Part shown: positions 36,083 to 44,848 of the stretch, one piece after another | Position numbering within the stretch: position 1 is the stretch's first letter | How the letters are laid out: every line of letters begins with the position of its first letter | Source of the DNA: Clostridiales bacterium | GTDB taxonomy: Bacteria; Bacillota; Clostridia; Lachnospirales; Lachnospiraceae | Reading direction: 5' to 3' | Assembly: GCA_018366495.1 (NCBI GenBank) | Contig: JAGZHZ010000015.1 | Span: 3,225 to 67,224 of the forward strand | Length of the DNA stretch: 64,000 nt | The notes under the pieces: model-generated | Database searches by the model: none | What the model saw: the letters and a program-made list of their open reading frames with translations, nothing else | What the model was told of the DNA's origin: nothing | Made by a program: the position numbers and the translations under genes

Positions 36083-38203
36083 TTACATTCTTTGGCCGGG
36101 TGCTCCCATCATACCACCAAGATTTTCTCTCTCTGTGCCATCTTCTGAGATAGATTTTGAAATTTGATCTATTGTTACTGTTGTAAGTTCCTGTGCTCCC
36201 TCTAATTTTCCATCTTCTGCAAAATTAGTATCCTCTCCTTCTATGGTTCCTCCACTCATCAAAGTATAGGTATTTCCTTCTTCCAATTTTTCAGATGAAA
36301 GTACAATACTTTGATATTCTTTCTGAGGAACGAAGCTTATAATTACATTATTATCTTCATCGAGAATGGTAACTCTCGTCTGCGCTTCTTGAACTTCATT
36401 GAAATACAGCATGACAGACGGTACTTCAGAATCGGAAGACAATCCTTGTGCCATCCCAGAGCTTCCTGCTGCCACCAGAATGCCTCCTGTTATCTTTGCT
36501 TCCAGTCCATAATCCAGAGCCCCTTCTCCTCCGCTTATCGGTCCGTCAACCAGCACAACTCCTCCAGAGATTTCTATATTTCCATTTGAATCAATTCCAT
36601 CTCCAGAAGCATTGATGGAGACATTTCCTCCACTAATCAAAATTTTATAATTTTCATCACCTTTGAAAGAGTCTTGAGGAAATCCTCCTTGTTCTGAAGA
36701 ATCACTGCCTCCTGCTGCATTGATTCCGTCATCACTTGACAAAACTGAAATTTCTCCTCCAGAGATTTCTACATTGCTTCCTTCCAATCCCTCATAGCTA
36801 TCTGCAATATTTAGAATCCCATCTTCTATTATCAACTTTCCATCTGCATGAACTCCATCATCTCCAGAAGAAATTTCAAATGTTCCGTCCAGTATCTGAG
36901 CATCTCCATTTGTATGAATGCTGTCATCTGCTGTATTCAGTACAAAGCTGCCTCCCTCAATCACAAGCTGAGTCCCTGATTTTATTCCTTTCCTGCTCAC
37001 ATCAGTCTCCTCGCTTGCAGCTGAAACCGCATCAGCAGGAGTATATTCTCCTCCCGGTTTTTGCAATGTACCATCCTCCGGTTTTTCCATCATACCGTCC
37101 TCTGGTTTTTCCATCATACCATCCTCTGGTTTTTCCATCATACCGTCCTCCGGTTTTTCCATCATACCATCCTCTGGTTTTTCCATCATACCGTCCTCTG
37201 GTTTTTCCATCATACCATCCTCCGGTTTTTCCATCATACCATCCTCCGGTTTTTCCATCATACCATCCTCTGGTTTTTCCATCATACCATCCTCTGGTCT
37301 TTCCATTTTTTCTCCAAAAGTTATACTTTTTGTCCCGTTTTCACTTCCTCCTCCAGTTGTAATCTCATACGTTCCTCCTAAAATTTCCAATGCTGTCTCT
37401 GCCTGAATTCCATCTTCTTCCGCAGTGATAGTATACGTTCCATCTTTCAACACAATCGTTCCTTTTTCTGAATCACTGTCATTGTTGGAGCAAATCCCAT
37501 CTTCTCCTGAAATAATTGTTATATTTGGATTTTCAGCTGTTACACTGTCTTTTCCCTTCACTCCATCTTTAACAGATGTTACATGAATTGTACCGGATAC
37601 TAAAATCAAATCATCCTTTGAGACAATTCCATGTGCATAATTTCCTTCTGCTTCTAATTCTCCCGTACCATTTATAATCAGATCATCCTTGCTGAAAATT
37701 ACGCTATCCGGCTCATCTTCACCATCTTCAAACACATAAGTTTCTCCATCTGATATCTTATTTTTGCTTCCTTCCGCAAGTGTCAAAATCAAATACCTGC
37801 ATTGCTTTGCATAAATTGCAGCCTGATCTTCACAGTGAATCTCTGCTCCATTTAGTACAATCTGCACCTCATCTTCCTCTTCTGCATCTACTAAAATCTG
37901 TCCATCAAGAAGTTCTCCAGAAATCACATATGTACCAGCTGTTTTAATATATAGTATCTGATTTTCCCACTGTACACCTTCTCCATTGATTTGTACCTCA
38001 TCACCGTCAAAATGAATAAACGCAGCATCTTCTCCCCATTCTGACGGATATTGATCTGATAAATTCTCTTCTGTTTTTGTCGTTATCTGTTTTTCATAAC
38101 TAAAAACTGTAACACTTCCAATGTTGCTGAAACTGTAGCCAAATATTATGGCTGCTGCTGTTGCCCATACGAGAGCTGTCTGCATTTTTTCTTTTCTGAT
38201 CAT
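36083..38203 (-). CDS. Secreted Cthe_2159-type carbohydrate-binding beta-helix protein with PEDG repeats
   Basis: A secreted protein of about 706 residues. A signal peptide or anchor follows the ATG at 38203 (AGGAGG upstream). Two blocks of right-handed beta-helix-type repeats (for example GNYAHGIVSKDDLILVSGTI; ISGGEISVLSSDDGINAAGG) match the DUF4353/Cthe_2159 family, a calcium-dependent polysaccharide-binding beta-helix. Between them is a spacer of ten EKPEDGMM-like octapeptides. It is the last gene of the VTC-DUF4956 operon; the pair often accompanies CotH-type or such secreted proteins. It is probably surface-exposed; I see no sorting motif. Confidence 0.75.
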   Translation of the reverse strand: MIRKEKMQTALVWATAAAIIFGYSFSNIGSVTVFSYEKQITTKTEENLSDQYPSEWGEDAAFIHFDGDEVQINGEGVQWENQILYIKTAGTYVISGELLDGQILVDAEEEDEVQIVLNGAEIHCEDQAAIYAKQCRYLILTLAEGSKNKISDGETYVFEDGEDEPDSVIFSKDDLIINGTGELEAEGNYAHGIVSKDDLILVSGTIHVTSVKDGVKGKDSVTAENPNITIISGEDGICSNNDSDSEKGTIVLKDGTYTITAEEDGIQAETALEILGGTYEITTGGGSENGTKSITFGEKMERPEDGMMEKPEDGMMEKPEDGMMEKPEDGMMEKPEDGMMEKPEDGMMEKPEDGMMEKPEDGMMEKPEDGMMEKPEDGTLQKPGGEYTPADAVSAASEETDVSRKGIKSGTQLVIEGGSFVLNTADDSIHTNGDAQILDGTFEISSGDDGVHADGKLIIEDGILNIADSYEGLEGSNVEISGGEISVLSSDDGINAAGGSDSSEQGGFPQDSFKGDENYKILISGGNVSINASGDGIDSNGNIEISGGVVLVDGPISGGEGALDYGLEAKITGGILVAAGSSGMAQGLSSDSEVPSVMLYFNEVQEAQTRVTILDEDNNVIISFVPQKEYQSIVLSSEKLEEGNTYTLMSGGTIEGEDTNFAEDGKLEGAQELTTVTIDQISKSISEDGTERENLGGMMGAPGQRM
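37068..37308 (-). repeat. In-frame tandem 24-bp repeat, ten copies
   Basis: Ten copies of a 24-base unit encode E-K/R-P-E-D-G-M-M. Copies differ only at a few third positions (for example ACCGTCC versus ACCATCC), so recent expansion by slippage is likely. Copy number should vary among strains, altering the linker length between the two beta-helix blocks. Confidence 0.9.
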
Positions 38204-38214
38204 ACAAAATCCTC

Positions 38215-38889
38215 CTATAATTCCTCTCGGCTGTCTGGAAAATGCCCACATGTAATTGTTAAATTACCATTTCTGCAGCGAAGTTCATCTATCATTTCTT
38301 TTTCTTTTTTCTCTTCTTTCATCTGAATCTCATACTGTAATTCATACAGACTCCCCATATTTGTTGTTTTTACCCTTAAAAGCTTCACATAGCCTGTATA
38401 TTTCCTGAATAAGTCATCAAAAATATCTGTATAATCTAAATCTTCTGGGATTGTAATTTTCAATTCTTTTCTTATTTCTTTTCCTCTTCCAAACGGAAGG
38501 GAAATGCAGATTATTTCTACTGTACCAACTAAAATAACAAAAACAATCGCTATTCCCAAATATCCCATTCCAGTGGCAAGACCAATGGCCATCGCCAGAA
38601 AAATACTTGTAATTTCTCTGGAATTTCCAGGCATTGAGCGAAAACGTACTAAACTGAAAGCTCCCATGACAGCCACACCTGTCCCCAGGTTTCCATTCAC
38701 CATCATAATAATAATCTGTACAATGACAGGAAGCAGAATCAAGGTAACTAAAAAATTCTTTGTATAACGATTCCTGTACATATGTATGTATGTCAATCCC
38801 AATCCCAGAATCAATGATACCAAAGTACAGATGAAAAAATCAGGGATAGAAATTCCTGATTCTGATGTTATCAAAATACTGTCAAGCAC
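38215..38889 (-). CDS. DUF4956 family membrane protein
   Basis: A protein of 224 residues with about four to five membrane helices (about 10-120) and a cytosolic C-terminal domain (about 130-224). MGAFSLVRFRSMPGNSREITSIFLAMAIGLATGMGY is the family's hallmark. The start is a GTG at 38889 that overlaps the VTC gene stop by 8 bases and has GAGGAGG upstream; the frame is open further but inside the VTC gene. DUF4956 proteins routinely sit beside VTC-domain proteins and may form the membrane partner of a polyphosphate-related system. Confidence 0.82.
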   Translation of the reverse strand: MLDSILITSESGISIPDFFICTLVSLILGLGLTYIHMYRNRYTKNFLVTLILLPVIVQIIIMMVNGNLGTGVAVMGAFSLVRFRSMPGNSREITSIFLAMAIGLATGMGYLGIAIVFVILVGTVEIICISLPFGRGKEIRKELKITIPEDLDYTDIFDDLFRKYTGYVKLLRVKTTNMGSLYELQYEIQMKEEKKEKEMIDELRCRNGNLTITCGHFPDSREEL

Positions 38890-39622
38890 AATTTTGTCCT
38901 CCTCGCTGTTCCGTTTTCTGCATAAATGACGGCAAAATATACTTTTGATAGCACATGCCATATTTTGAAAATGATACTGGATAAATCTGAAGTTTTCCGA
39001 AAAGTTCACTCATCCATATCGGCACTGCTCCCGGGATTTTTACTTCCATCAAAATTTCATTTTTATTTATAATCTCTGTCCCATAGCTTCCTCCACAAAG
39101 ATCCAGATTTTCTGTCCGGAATCTGATTTTTTGATCAAATGTAACACGAAGATCAGGATTTTCTTTCTGGAATAATGCGATTCTGTCATATGCAATATAC
39201 ACTGCCGGCTGTATCGATTCATAGCGATGAACCAGCCAATCAATTTCATGCATAATTTGACTGTCAATTTCTGTCGCCATCCCTTTATTTAAATATCCCA
39301 TTGCTTTTTCATCTGTCATGGAAACTCTTCTTTTATAAACAATCCCTTTAAATTTTTTCTTAATTTCCAAAAAAACCGGATCATTTTTTTCAGGAACACC
39401 ATAGCTGCGCAGTCTTAATTTTTCTTTATAAACTGGTTTTTCTAATGACTTCCTGATCATCCGAAAATCTGGTGTGTCATAATAAATATTACAGATCGTA
39501 TGAAGACCATATTGATCTTCTTCCATTCTCTGATTCAGTTCTTTCCTCAGCCTATTGTACTGTGTCTCCTTTAGCATATACTTTTTTTCATATCGTTTAA
39601 AATTTTCTTGATACTGTTCCAT
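38882..39622 (-). CDS. VTC-domain (polyphosphate polymerase-like) protein
   Basis: A protein of 246 residues with a triphosphate-tunnel fold. Basic and acidic tunnel residues are visible in RYEKKYML (10-17), EKLRLRSYG, VFLEIKKKFKGIVYKRRV, YIAYDRIALF, LRVTFDQKIRFR and ILMEVKIPGAVPIWM. In yeast, Vtc4 makes polyphosphate from ATP; in bacteria the role is inferred from the fold and the DUF4956 partner. It is the first gene of a three-gene operon, divergent from a two-component system that may control it. Confidence 0.85.
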   Translation of the reverse strand: MEQYQENFKRYEKKYMLKETQYNRLRKELNQRMEEDQYGLHTICNIYYDTPDFRMIRKSLEKPVYKEKLRLRSYGVPEKNDPVFLEIKKKFKGIVYKRRVSMTDEKAMGYLNKGMATEIDSQIMHEIDWLVHRYESIQPAVYIAYDRIALFQKENPDLRVTFDQKIRFRTENLDLCGGSYGTEIINKNEILMEVKIPGAVPIWMSELFGKLQIYPVSFSKYGMCYQKYILPSFMQKTEQRGGQNCA

Positions 39623-39779
39623 CTTTTCACCCCTTATTTCTTTTTCACTTTACAAATGTTTCTGTAATCATCGATGTACTCAGCAAGTATATAACACAAT
39701 CCTGAAATTACCCTTAAAGTTCATGATATTTTTCTAAACAAAAAAAAGAAAAAAAATTCAGTTTGTTTTCAGAGTAATA

Positions 39780-39788
39780 TGCTATAAT
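39780..39788 (+). promoter_or_regulatory. Extended -10 promoter of the OmpR-type two-component operon
   Basis: TGCTATAAT forms an extended -10 element, with TTTGTT about 15 bases upstream as a weak -35. It lies about 54 bases before the regulator start codon. Confidence 0.5.
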
Positions 39789-39841
39789 GAGCTGTTAAAA
39801 GATAAAACATGGTAATGATAAAAAGAAAAGAGGATTTTTGT

Positions 39842-40519
39842 ATGAATTTATTGATTGTAGAAGATGAGGTGCGTCTTGCTGACGCACTCGGTGAAATTAT
39901 GAGAGAGCAAAAATACATGGCTGATGTTGTCTATAATGGAACAGATGGCCTATATTATGCCCAGAACAATTCTTATGATGTCATTATTTTAGATGTCATG
40001 CTCCCTGGAATGAATGGATTTGATCTTGTTCATAAACTGCGCAGTTCTCATATTGCTACCCCTGTCTTGATGCTGACTGCAAAAGACGATATACACGATA
40101 AAATTACAGGGCTTGACAGCGGAGCAGATGATTATATGACAAAACCGTTTATCCCTGAAGAGCTGCTGGCAAGAATTCGTGCCCTGACAAGAAGACAAGG
40201 AGATGTTATATTAGAAGAACAGCAGTTTCTGGATCTTACTCTCCATCTGTCTGCGTGTGATCTGAGCTGCGGATCAAAATCCATTCACCTCAGTTATAAA
40301 GAATTTGAAATTTTAAAACTTTTGATGGCAAATCCCAAATCCATCCTTTCTAAAGAATTATTGATATCTAAAGTATGGGGAAATGATTCCGATGCGGAAG
40401 ATAATAATGTAGAAGCATATATTTCTTTTCTCAGAAAAAAACTTGCTTTTCTGGGATCATGTGTCACCATCAGCACTCTCCGTAAATTTGGATATCGTCT
40501 GGAGGGACCAAATTCATGA
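39842..40519 (+). CDS. OmpR/PhoB-family response regulator
   Basis: A regulator of 225 residues with a receiver (EDE at 7-9, phospho-acceptor Asp51 in VIILDVMLPG, KPF near 100) and a C-terminal winged helix (about 130-222; SYKEFEILKLLMANP ... NVEAYISFLRKKL). The start is the ATG at 39842 behind AGAGG; an in-frame start at 39809 lacks a site. It overlaps the kinase gene by 4 bases. Divergence from the VTC-DUF4956 operon makes that operon a likely target. Confidence 0.92.
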   Translation: MNLLIVEDEVRLADALGEIMREQKYMADVVYNGTDGLYYAQNNSYDVIILDVMLPGMNGFDLVHKLRSSHIATPVLMLTAKDDIHDKITGLDSGADDYMTKPFIPEELLARIRALTRRQGDVILEEQQFLDLTLHLSACDLSCGSKSIHLSYKEFEILKLLMANPKSILSKELLISKVWGNDSDAEDNNVEAYISFLRKKLAFLGSCVTISTLRKFGYRLEGPNS

Positions 40520-41766
40520 TTAAAAAGCTCCGTAAAAAATTTATTTTTATTACTATGGGTTTGATTTCTCTGGTATTACTTATTGTGTTTGGAATTCTTA
40601 TTTTTTTTCAAATAAAACGTCTGACAGAAGAGGTCAATAACCGGATGAATATGGTATTAGATCATCCATATGGTTTCAAAGATGATTTTAAAGGCGGCGA
40701 GATGAAAAAAAATCCAAATCCCTCCAGTTTTATTCCCGTTTATACCGTTTTTGTCAATCAGGATCAAACTATTTTATATCAAGAATCAAATTCTTCTTCC
40801 CTCGCATCTGATCTGCTGAACGATGCGGTAAATGCGGTTTTTAGCCAATCTAAGGATTCTGGTATCTTAAAAGAATATGATCTTCGTTTTTTAAAACGCT
40901 ACACACCTGAGGGAATTTATATCGCTTTTGTAGAACTGGAGTATGAAAAAAGTTCTGTCCGTTCTCTTTTTGTCCTATGTACCTTTGTACTGTTTCTGGC
41001 TTTTATTGCCTTTTTTTTCATTACTCTTTTTCTTTCAAAATGGGCGTTGCGTCCCGTAGAGGAAGCATGGATGCAGCAAAATCAGTTTGTGGCGGATGCC
41101 TCTCATGAACTGAAAACACCATTGACTGTCATCCTTGCTAATTTAAATATCATTCTGACTCATCCAAATGATACCATCCAACAGCAGCTTAAGTGGATCG
41201 AAAACACTCATGCTGAGTCTGAACGGATGAAAAAACTTGTCGATCAGCTTTTATTTCTTGCAAAATCAGATGCTGTCCAGATTCCTGATGTATTTTCTCC
41301 TTTTCTTTTCAGCGACGCAGCATGGAGCTGCCTTCTTCCATTTGAATCTATTGCTTTTGAAAAGAAAATCGAGATCATTGAAGAAATCTCACCTGATATA
41401 TGGATGTATGGAAACGAAGAGCAGATCAAACAATTAATGGTCATCTTAATCGATAATGCATGTAAATATACTTCTGCACATGGAACGGTTCATTTCCGTC
41501 TAAGTACAGAGCAGAATAAAATCCTCCTCAAAGTCTCCAATACAGGGGTTCCGATCCCGCCTGATGATCTGGAACATATTTTTGAACGATTCTACCGTTC
41601 GGATAAATCCAGATCACATCAAAATGGAGGCTATGGTCTGGGATTGACTATAGCACAGACAATTGTTCAAAAGCATCACGGTAAAATTCATGTTTCCAGT
41701 ACAGCAGATGAAGGAACTATTTTTTCTATTCTGTTTCCATTAGAGCGAAAAAATAAAAAAGGATAA
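40516..41766 (+). CDS. Sensor histidine kinase, OmpR-partner type
   Basis: A kinase of 416 residues with two membrane helices (about 9-32 and 150-173) framing an extracytoplasmic loop of about 115 residues. HisKA carries FVADASHELKTPLTV (His197), and HATPase shows LIDNACKYTSAHG, VSNTGVPIPPDDLEHIFERFYR and GYGLGLTIAQTIV. No HAMP domain is obvious. The ATGA overlap with the regulator gene couples the two. The stimulus is unknown. Confidence 0.92.
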   Translation: MIKKLRKKFIFITMGLISLVLLIVFGILIFFQIKRLTEEVNNRMNMVLDHPYGFKDDFKGGEMKKNPNPSSFIPVYTVFVNQDQTILYQESNSSSLASDLLNDAVNAVFSQSKDSGILKEYDLRFLKRYTPEGIYIAFVELEYEKSSVRSLFVLCTFVLFLAFIAFFFITLFLSKWALRPVEEAWMQQNQFVADASHELKTPLTVILANLNIILTHPNDTIQQQLKWIENTHAESERMKKLVDQLLFLAKSDAVQIPDVFSPFLFSDAAWSCLLPFESIAFEKKIEIIEEISPDIWMYGNEEQIKQLMVILIDNACKYTSAHGTVHFRLSTEQNKILLKVSNTGVPIPPDDLEHIFERFYRSDKSRSHQNGGYGLGLTIAQTIVQKHHGKIHVSSTADEGTIFSILFPLERKNKKG

Positions 41767-41773
41767 AGCTGGC

Positions 41774-42322
41774 TCAATTCGCTTTTAAGTCTTCGGCTAC
41801 CATGACTCCTGCTTTAAATCCCATAATCATAAGTTCCAGCATCTGAGCATCCACATTGCGATATTTCAAAAAATAATAAAAGGTATCGAGATAACTTAAA
41901 AATCCTTTTTTGTTCTCCTCACTGAGTGCGGCGCCTTTTCCGCTTCCCACCAGAAAGTATGCGATCCTGGAAAAAGCAAATTTTTCGTTTATAAATGCAA
42001 GCACCTCACTCTGATCCGGATTTTCCAGAGTCTGAAGCGGTTTCCGGCGCAAAAACCAAAACGTCTCATACGCTATGGATTTCATATCATTGATATGTTC
42101 CACTTTGTGAAACTGCTTCTGTCTGGAAATATCACTATAATAATCCAGTACTGTATGCATAAGAATCACTTCATCAATACGCACTTTTTCTTCTATTTCG
42201 GCGCTTTTTAAAAACTCTTTAATCTCCTGATATAAAACCCGATATCGGTTCATCACCTGATTTTCCGTAAATTCATCTAAAATATTTCGATAATTGATAT
42301 AAACATTTTCTATATTATTCAT
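41774..42322 (-). CDS. Unknown helical protein in the RelA/SpoT-domain operon
   Basis: A soluble protein of about 182 residues, largely helical and rich in Tyr, Phe, Glu and Lys; no family recognised. The chosen ATG at 42322 overlaps the upstream gene's stop by 8 bases and follows GGAAG, so the genes are coupled. Its position after an alarmone-synthetase-like gene makes it a candidate partner or antidote, but nothing in the sequence proves this. Confidence 0.55.
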   Translation of the reverse strand: MNNIENVYINYRNILDEFTENQVMNRYRVLYQEIKEFLKSAEIEEKVRIDEVILMHTVLDYYSDISRQKQFHKVEHINDMKSIAYETFWFLRRKPLQTLENPDQSEVLAFINEKFAFSRIAYFLVGSGKGAALSEENKKGFLSYLDTFYYFLKYRNVDAQMLELMIMGFKAGVMVAEDLKAN

Positions 42323-42542
42323 AAACATCACTTCCATTTAACTTTAAAATATCAAAAGAAAATTTTGTTTTTACAAAATCACTGTATTCTGCAAACTCTT
42401 TTTCTTCTAAAGTTCCCTGCTGTACCTGATAAGTATTGCGCAGCAGATGCTGTTTGATTTTTCCTTCATAAACTGCCTGAGCCATCCGTTCTGCCGATAA
42501 TTCTGCCTCTTCTGAGATCCCCAGTTTTCTTGTCCCTGCCAT
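42315..42542 (-). CDS. Small unknown protein in the RelA/SpoT-domain operon
   Basis: A 75-residue, charged, probably helical protein. AGGAGG precedes the ATG and the gene lies 9 bases after the synthetase-like gene. No motif recognised. Small size and tight coupling to a possible (p)ppGpp synthetase recall toxSAS toxin-antitoxin operons, in which small neighbours act as antitoxins; this is inference. Confidence 0.55.
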   Translation of the reverse strand: MAGTRKLGISEEAELSAERMAQAVYEGKIKQHLLRNTYQVQQGTLEEKEFAEYSDFVKTKFSFDILKLNGSDVYE

Positions 42543-42551
42543 CTTATCCTC

Positions 42552-43463
42552 CTACTCGCACAAGACGCTCTGAATTGCGTCTTCCACTGTCAAAATTTTT
42601 TTTAAATCAATAGGATGAAGATCTCCATCAAATTTATTTTCCATTATTTTATGGTTGACGACAGAATCTTTTCTCTGAAAAGCTTTATCAGGTACAACCT
42701 GAAGCCGTTTATAAAAAGATGCCATCTCATCTCCCATTCCGGAAAGTCTGTTCAGCAGCTCAGAAAATTCATTCAGCATCGGATCATCTTTTTTATATGG
42801 ATAAATGATATGATGGTCAATTTCTCCCCATCCTTCCTCAAACAGAGTTCTGATCTGGATTTCAATATATACCCCTTCATATTTTACAATATAATGTACA
42901 GAACGGTAATGCTTCTGGTCTAAAATATTGTCTCTTGAAATCCAGTTAAAATAAATATCCGCATAATCTCCCAGCCTCATGTGCACTTTCGGCGGTTCCA
43001 CAATGCAGCCGTCCGTCTCATCGGAATAATCTTTGATACAGTCTTTCACATATTTTCTAGGATCATTCTGAAAATGACTGATCAGATACTTATGAAAAAT
43101 CACCCAGTCTTCCCGATATAAAAGAAGCCCCCTGACTCCGATCAGATCCATCACAAATTTTGTATAGTTTTCCTTTGTGAGCGAACGGTATTTAATATAA
43201 TTTTCTTTTCTTTTTCTGATTATTTTCTCCAGAAGATGCTCCGGATCTTTCATTCTGCTTCGGTACGACTGAAGTCCTGTTTCTTTTTCCCGATACATAA
43301 AATATTCAGCGATAAACTGTCTTCGAATTTTATCATATTTTGGTATTTTACTCTGATAATCTCTGGCAATTTCAAGCAGGTCTTCCCATGAAAGACCGGC
43401 CTCTCGAAATTCTTCTTCCGAAATATTATATTTTTTTAAAAATTCTTCCCTTGTTAAATTCAA
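42552..43463 (-). CDS. RelA/SpoT-domain protein, putative small alarmone synthetase
   Basis: A protein of 303 residues with an N-terminal extension of about 60 residues, then a single synthetase domain. Motifs include the ATP-binding YRSRMKDPEHLLEKIIRKR (67-85), MDLIGVRGLLLY (105-116), HYRSVHYIV (185-193, the G-loop) and EIQIRTLFEEGWGEIDHH (201-218). There is no hydrolase, TGS or ACT domain. Members make (p)ppGpp or, in toxSAS systems, modify tRNA or nucleotides. The start is TTG behind GGGGTGAG. It leads a three-gene coupled operon with two unknown proteins. Confidence 0.8.
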   Translation of the reverse strand: MNLTREEFLKKYNISEEEFREAGLSWEDLLEIARDYQSKIPKYDKIRRQFIAEYFMYREKETGLQSYRSRMKDPEHLLEKIIRKRKENYIKYRSLTKENYTKFVMDLIGVRGLLLYREDWVIFHKYLISHFQNDPRKYVKDCIKDYSDETDGCIVEPPKVHMRLGDYADIYFNWISRDNILDQKHYRSVHYIVKYEGVYIEIQIRTLFEEGWGEIDHHIIYPYKKDDPMLNEFSELLNRLSGMGDEMASFYKRLQVVPDKAFQRKDSVVNHKIMENKFDGDLHPIDLKKILTVEDAIQSVLCE

Positions 43464-43648
43464 AATCTCACCCCAAAATCTTTTTACAAATTTTTTTGCT
43501 GTCCCTTATCATTTAAATCATTTTTAATCTATCTTATGCTTGAAGAGTATACCATACTTTCTCCCAATTGACCACCCAAATTTTGGCTCGCGCTTTGTAT
43601 CCGTCCGGATTTTTTCTTTGGATTTTTCTTTTCTTTCCTGTCTTTTCA

Positions 43649-43657
43649 TGATATACT
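43649..43657 (+). promoter_or_regulatory. Putative extended -10 promoter of the M42 peptidase gene
   Basis: TGATATACT is an extended -10 element 60 bases before the peptidase start codon; no good -35 is visible. It implies that the longer open frame from 43540 is not translated. Confidence 0.4.
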
Positions 43658-43716
43658 TTTATCGGATCTTGTCTACTTCGGGATCCGCATTAATAAAAAA
43701 CGAAAAGAGGGTTTTT

Positions 43717-44751
43717 ATGGAAACTTCACAATATGTAGACTATATTTTAGACCAGACTGTATCCATTCTGGCTATTGACAGCCCTTCCTCTTACTCCAAA
43801 GAAGTGACATCCTATCTCATTGATACTTACCGTGCTATGGGATACAATGCCATCCATACGGTAAAAGGCGGCGTTCTCGTTGATCTGGGCGGCCGCGATG
43901 AGGACAATGCGCTTGTGATGGAGGCACATGCAGATACGCTCGGCGCTATGGTTGCTGAGATTATGAATAACGGAAGACTCCGTCTGTCACGCATCGGAGG
44001 CATGAATCCAAACAATGCTGAGAGCGAAAACTGTCATGTCATCACACGCTCAGGGAAAAAATATGAAGGTACTTTTCAGTTAAAAAATGCTTCTATTCAT
44101 GTAAATCCTGACTATAATACAACAAGCAGAACGTATGATACGATGGAACTTGTGCTGGATGAAAATGTAAAAAATAAAGAAGATGTGCTTGCCCTTGGTA
44201 TTCTGCCTGGAGACATCGTATGTTTTGAACCGCGCACCCGCATCACTGAAAGCGGATATATCAAGAGTCGTTTCCTCGATGATAAGTTAAGTGTCGGAAT
44301 TTTACTGGGATTTGCCAAATACCTCAAAGAAGAAAAGATTGTTCCTGAAAGAAAAATTTACCAGCATATCACTGTTTTCGAAGAAGTCGGTCACGGCGGC
44401 TCCTGCATCCCTTCCTCTGCTAAAGAAGTTTTAGCTGTTGACATGGGATGTGTCGGTGAAGGGCTGGGATGCACAGAACACCAGGTTTCCATCTGTGCCG
44501 CTGACCGTCAGGGTCCGTATCACTATGATGTTGTCAGCGCTCTGATTGCGACAGCTCAAAAACTGGATCTCGACTTTGCAGTTGATATCTATCCGTTCTA
44601 CGGATCAGATGCAGAGACAGCGCTTACAGCCGGATATGATATCCGTCATGGACTGATCGGTCCTGGCGTATACGCTTCCCACGGATATGAGAGAAGCCAT
44701 AAAGACGGTGTTCGCAATACCTTTCTTCTGCTGACAGGATATCTTGCATAG
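43717..44751 (+). CDS. M42 family aminopeptidase
   Basis: A zinc aminopeptidase of 344 residues (glutamyl aminopeptidase/FrvX type) that trims peptides in the cytosol. Metal and catalytic positions are visible in MEAHADTLGAMV (His and Asp), SRFLDDKLSVG, FEEVGHGGS (Glu pair) and VDMGCVG, with a C-terminal GPGVYASHGYERSH. The start chosen is the ATG at 43717 behind AGAGGG. It is monocistronic with a strong terminator. Confidence 0.9.
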   Translation: METSQYVDYILDQTVSILAIDSPSSYSKEVTSYLIDTYRAMGYNAIHTVKGGVLVDLGGRDEDNALVMEAHADTLGAMVAEIMNNGRLRLSRIGGMNPNNAESENCHVITRSGKKYEGTFQLKNASIHVNPDYNTTSRTYDTMELVLDENVKNKEDVLALGILPGDIVCFEPRTRITESGYIKSRFLDDKLSVGILLGFAKYLKEEKIVPERKIYQHITVFEEVGHGGSCIPSSAKEVLAVDMGCVGEGLGCTEHQVSICAADRQGPYHYDVVSALIATAQKLDLDFAVDIYPFYGSDAETALTAGYDIRHGLIGPGVYASHGYERSHKDGVRNTFLLLTGYLA

Positions 44752-44792
44752 TTTTCCTGTTCTCTGACTTTTAGAAAAAGAAATACAAAAGA

Positions 44793-44848
44793 AAAGACTG
44801 ACAAAAGAAGTTTCTGTTTTATTTTACTTCTTTCGTCAGTCTTTTTTT
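44793..44848. terminator. Bidirectional terminator, M42 peptidase and threonine aldolase
   Basis: A stem of about 20 positions (AAAGACTGACAAAAGAAGT with its near-complement) is flanked by an A-rich and a T-rich run. It overlaps the last base of the aldolase stop codon. Confidence 0.8.

Noticed and set aside
37068..37308. Possible CRISPR array because of regular 24-bp repeats
   Set aside because: Units are contiguous without spacers and encode an in-frame octapeptide.
36736..37381. Long plus-strand open frames rich in Pro-Ser-Tyr-His repeats
   Set aside because: They are the antisense shadow of the PEDG repeat gene and have no ribosome site; the minus frame has a signal peptide and known domain.
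43540..43716. N-terminal extension of the M42 peptidase
   Set aside because: It would add a hydrophobic stretch unlike the family and covers the promoter; AGAGGG marks the start at 43717.
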